Assembly (NCBI GenBank): GCA_002471345.1
Contig: DKPS01000253.1
Location: forward strand, 1-7,270
Origin: Saprospiraceae bacterium UBA7328
Lineage (GTDB): Bacteria; Bacteroidota; Bacteroidia; Chitinophagales; Saprospiraceae
Length of the DNA stretch: 7,270 bases
Direction: 5' to 3'
Shown here: positions 7,051 to 7,270 of the stretch, piece by piece
How positions within the stretch are numbered: position 1 is the stretch's first letter
Layout of the letters: each line of letters starts with the position of its first letter
Program-made: the position numbers and the translations under genes
The notes under the pieces: model-generated
What the model was told of the DNA's origin: nothing
What the model saw: only the letters and a program-made list of their open reading frames with translations
The model's database searches: none

Positions 7051-7128
7051 TGCCACACTTGACTGAATGGCATAACTTTTTGTCAGCAGATTCGATTTGG
7101 CACATCATATGCTATAATATTGGCATAT
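7051..7128 (+). repeat. TGGCA repeats upstream of groES
   Basis: TGGCA followed by (C/T)A occurs three times in direct orientation (7068, 7098, 7121). Its complement TGCCA lies at 7051-7055, giving a TGCCA-N12-TGGCA inverted repeat. The copy at 7098 is part of the sigma-54-like promoter. The others may be decoy promoter halves or binding sites. No CIRCE element is present. The remaining gap to the DUF6090 start (6894-7050) shows a TATGACA direct repeat near 6998-7011 and the DUF6090 leader block, but no gene. Confidence 0.35.
7097..7118 (+). promoter_or_regulatory. groES promoter: sigma-54-like -24/-12 overlapping an extended -10 box
   Basis: TTGGCAC (7097-7103), five bases, then ATGCT (7109-7113) matches the sigma-54 consensus TGGCAC-N5-TTGCW with one mismatch. 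The GG (7099-7100) and GC (7111-7112) pairs have the required 10-base spacing. Overlapping it, TGCTATAAT (7110-7118) is a perfect extended -10 for a sigma-70-type enzyme, though no good -35 precedes it. Either would start RNA near 7123-7125 and leave a leader of about 36-38 bases. Which is used cannot be decided from sequence. Confidence 0.5.
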
Positions 7129-7160
7129 TCATTTTTTAAACTAAAAAGAGAGTACTTAAT

Positions 7161-7270
7161 ATGAAGCTTAAGCCAATCAACGATAGAGTGGTAGTAAAGC
7201 CTGCTCCAGCAGATGCAAAAACCAAAGGAGGAATTATCATTCCTGATACAGCTAAAGAAAAACCTCAAAA
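7161..7270 (+). CDS. groES: Co-chaperonin GroES (10 kDa), 5' part, cut by the right edge
   Basis: The first 36 codons begin [14 protein letters not shown] and continue with [16 protein letters not shown], the unmistakable N-terminal beta-barrel strand and start of the mobile loop of GroES. GroES forms the heptameric lid of the GroEL folding chamber in the cytoplasm. The family is about 90-100 residues, so roughly 60 are missing, and groEL would be expected just beyond the edge. The start is ATG 7161, preceded by a purine-rich stretch (AAAAAGAGAG, 7143-7152) in place of a strong Shine-Dalgarno. No CIRCE operator lies upstream, so HrcA control is not indicated. Confidence 0.97.
   Translation, partial: MKLKPINDRVVVKPAPADAKTKGGIIIPDTAKEKPQ

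Noticed and set aside
6894..7160. CIRCE operator before groES
   Set aside because: No TTAGCACTC-N9-GAGTGCTAA pattern or close variant was found in this gap.
7083..7268. Minus-strand 61-codon frame opposite groES
   Set aside because: It starts at TTG, is antisense to the GroES N-terminus and crosses the groES promoter; it has no recognisable content.

Overview
The window reads as AT-rich chromosomal DNA from a Bacteroidota bacterium, probably a marine Cytophagia- or Flavobacteriia-like lineage. This is inferred from protein style: a LytTR response regulator, two DUF6090-type membrane proteins, an S9D-type glutamyl endopeptidase and a Bacteroidota-like GroES start. Shine-Dalgarno sequences are also mostly absent. 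No tRNA, rRNA, CRISPR array, insertion sequence or phage gene is visible.

Layout. Bases 1-708 (minus) hold a LytTR response regulator cut by the left window edge and interrupted by an in-frame TAA just before its acidic pocket. Almost touching its start, in the other direction, is a small secreted beta-barrel-like protein (725-1279, plus). It is followed after 6 bases by a flavin amine-oxidase-type gene (1286-2497, plus) interrupted by an in-frame TGA. A 60-codon gene of unknown function overlaps the oxidase stop by ATGA and carries an apparent one-base frameshift (2494-2677). Tail to tail with it lies a DUF6090-type membrane protein (2674-3474, minus) with an in-frame TAA at codon 15. After a 144-base divergent intergenic region comes an intact 812-residue secreted S9 peptidase (3619-6057, plus). 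A hairpin and an intact second DUF6090 paralogue (6165-6893, minus) follow. The first 36 codons of groES (7161 to the right edge, plus) close the window, preceded by a promoter region with a near-consensus sigma-54 element and an extended -10 box.

The most striking property is the contrast between halves. In the left 3.5 kb, four of five genes carry an inactivating lesion (three stops, one frameshift), and the oxidase has also lost both arginines of its RxGGR FAD motif. The right 3.6 kb is clean. This suggests either a block of genes under decay or a locally error-prone assembly. The two DUF6090 paralogues share a short motif block directly upstream of their starts and a 48-base near-identical segment, and they flank the peptidase as direct repeats.

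The genes do not form an obvious pathway. The secreted peptidase and groES are housekeeping-like. The left block could once have been a small sensing and oxidase cluster, but that is inference.
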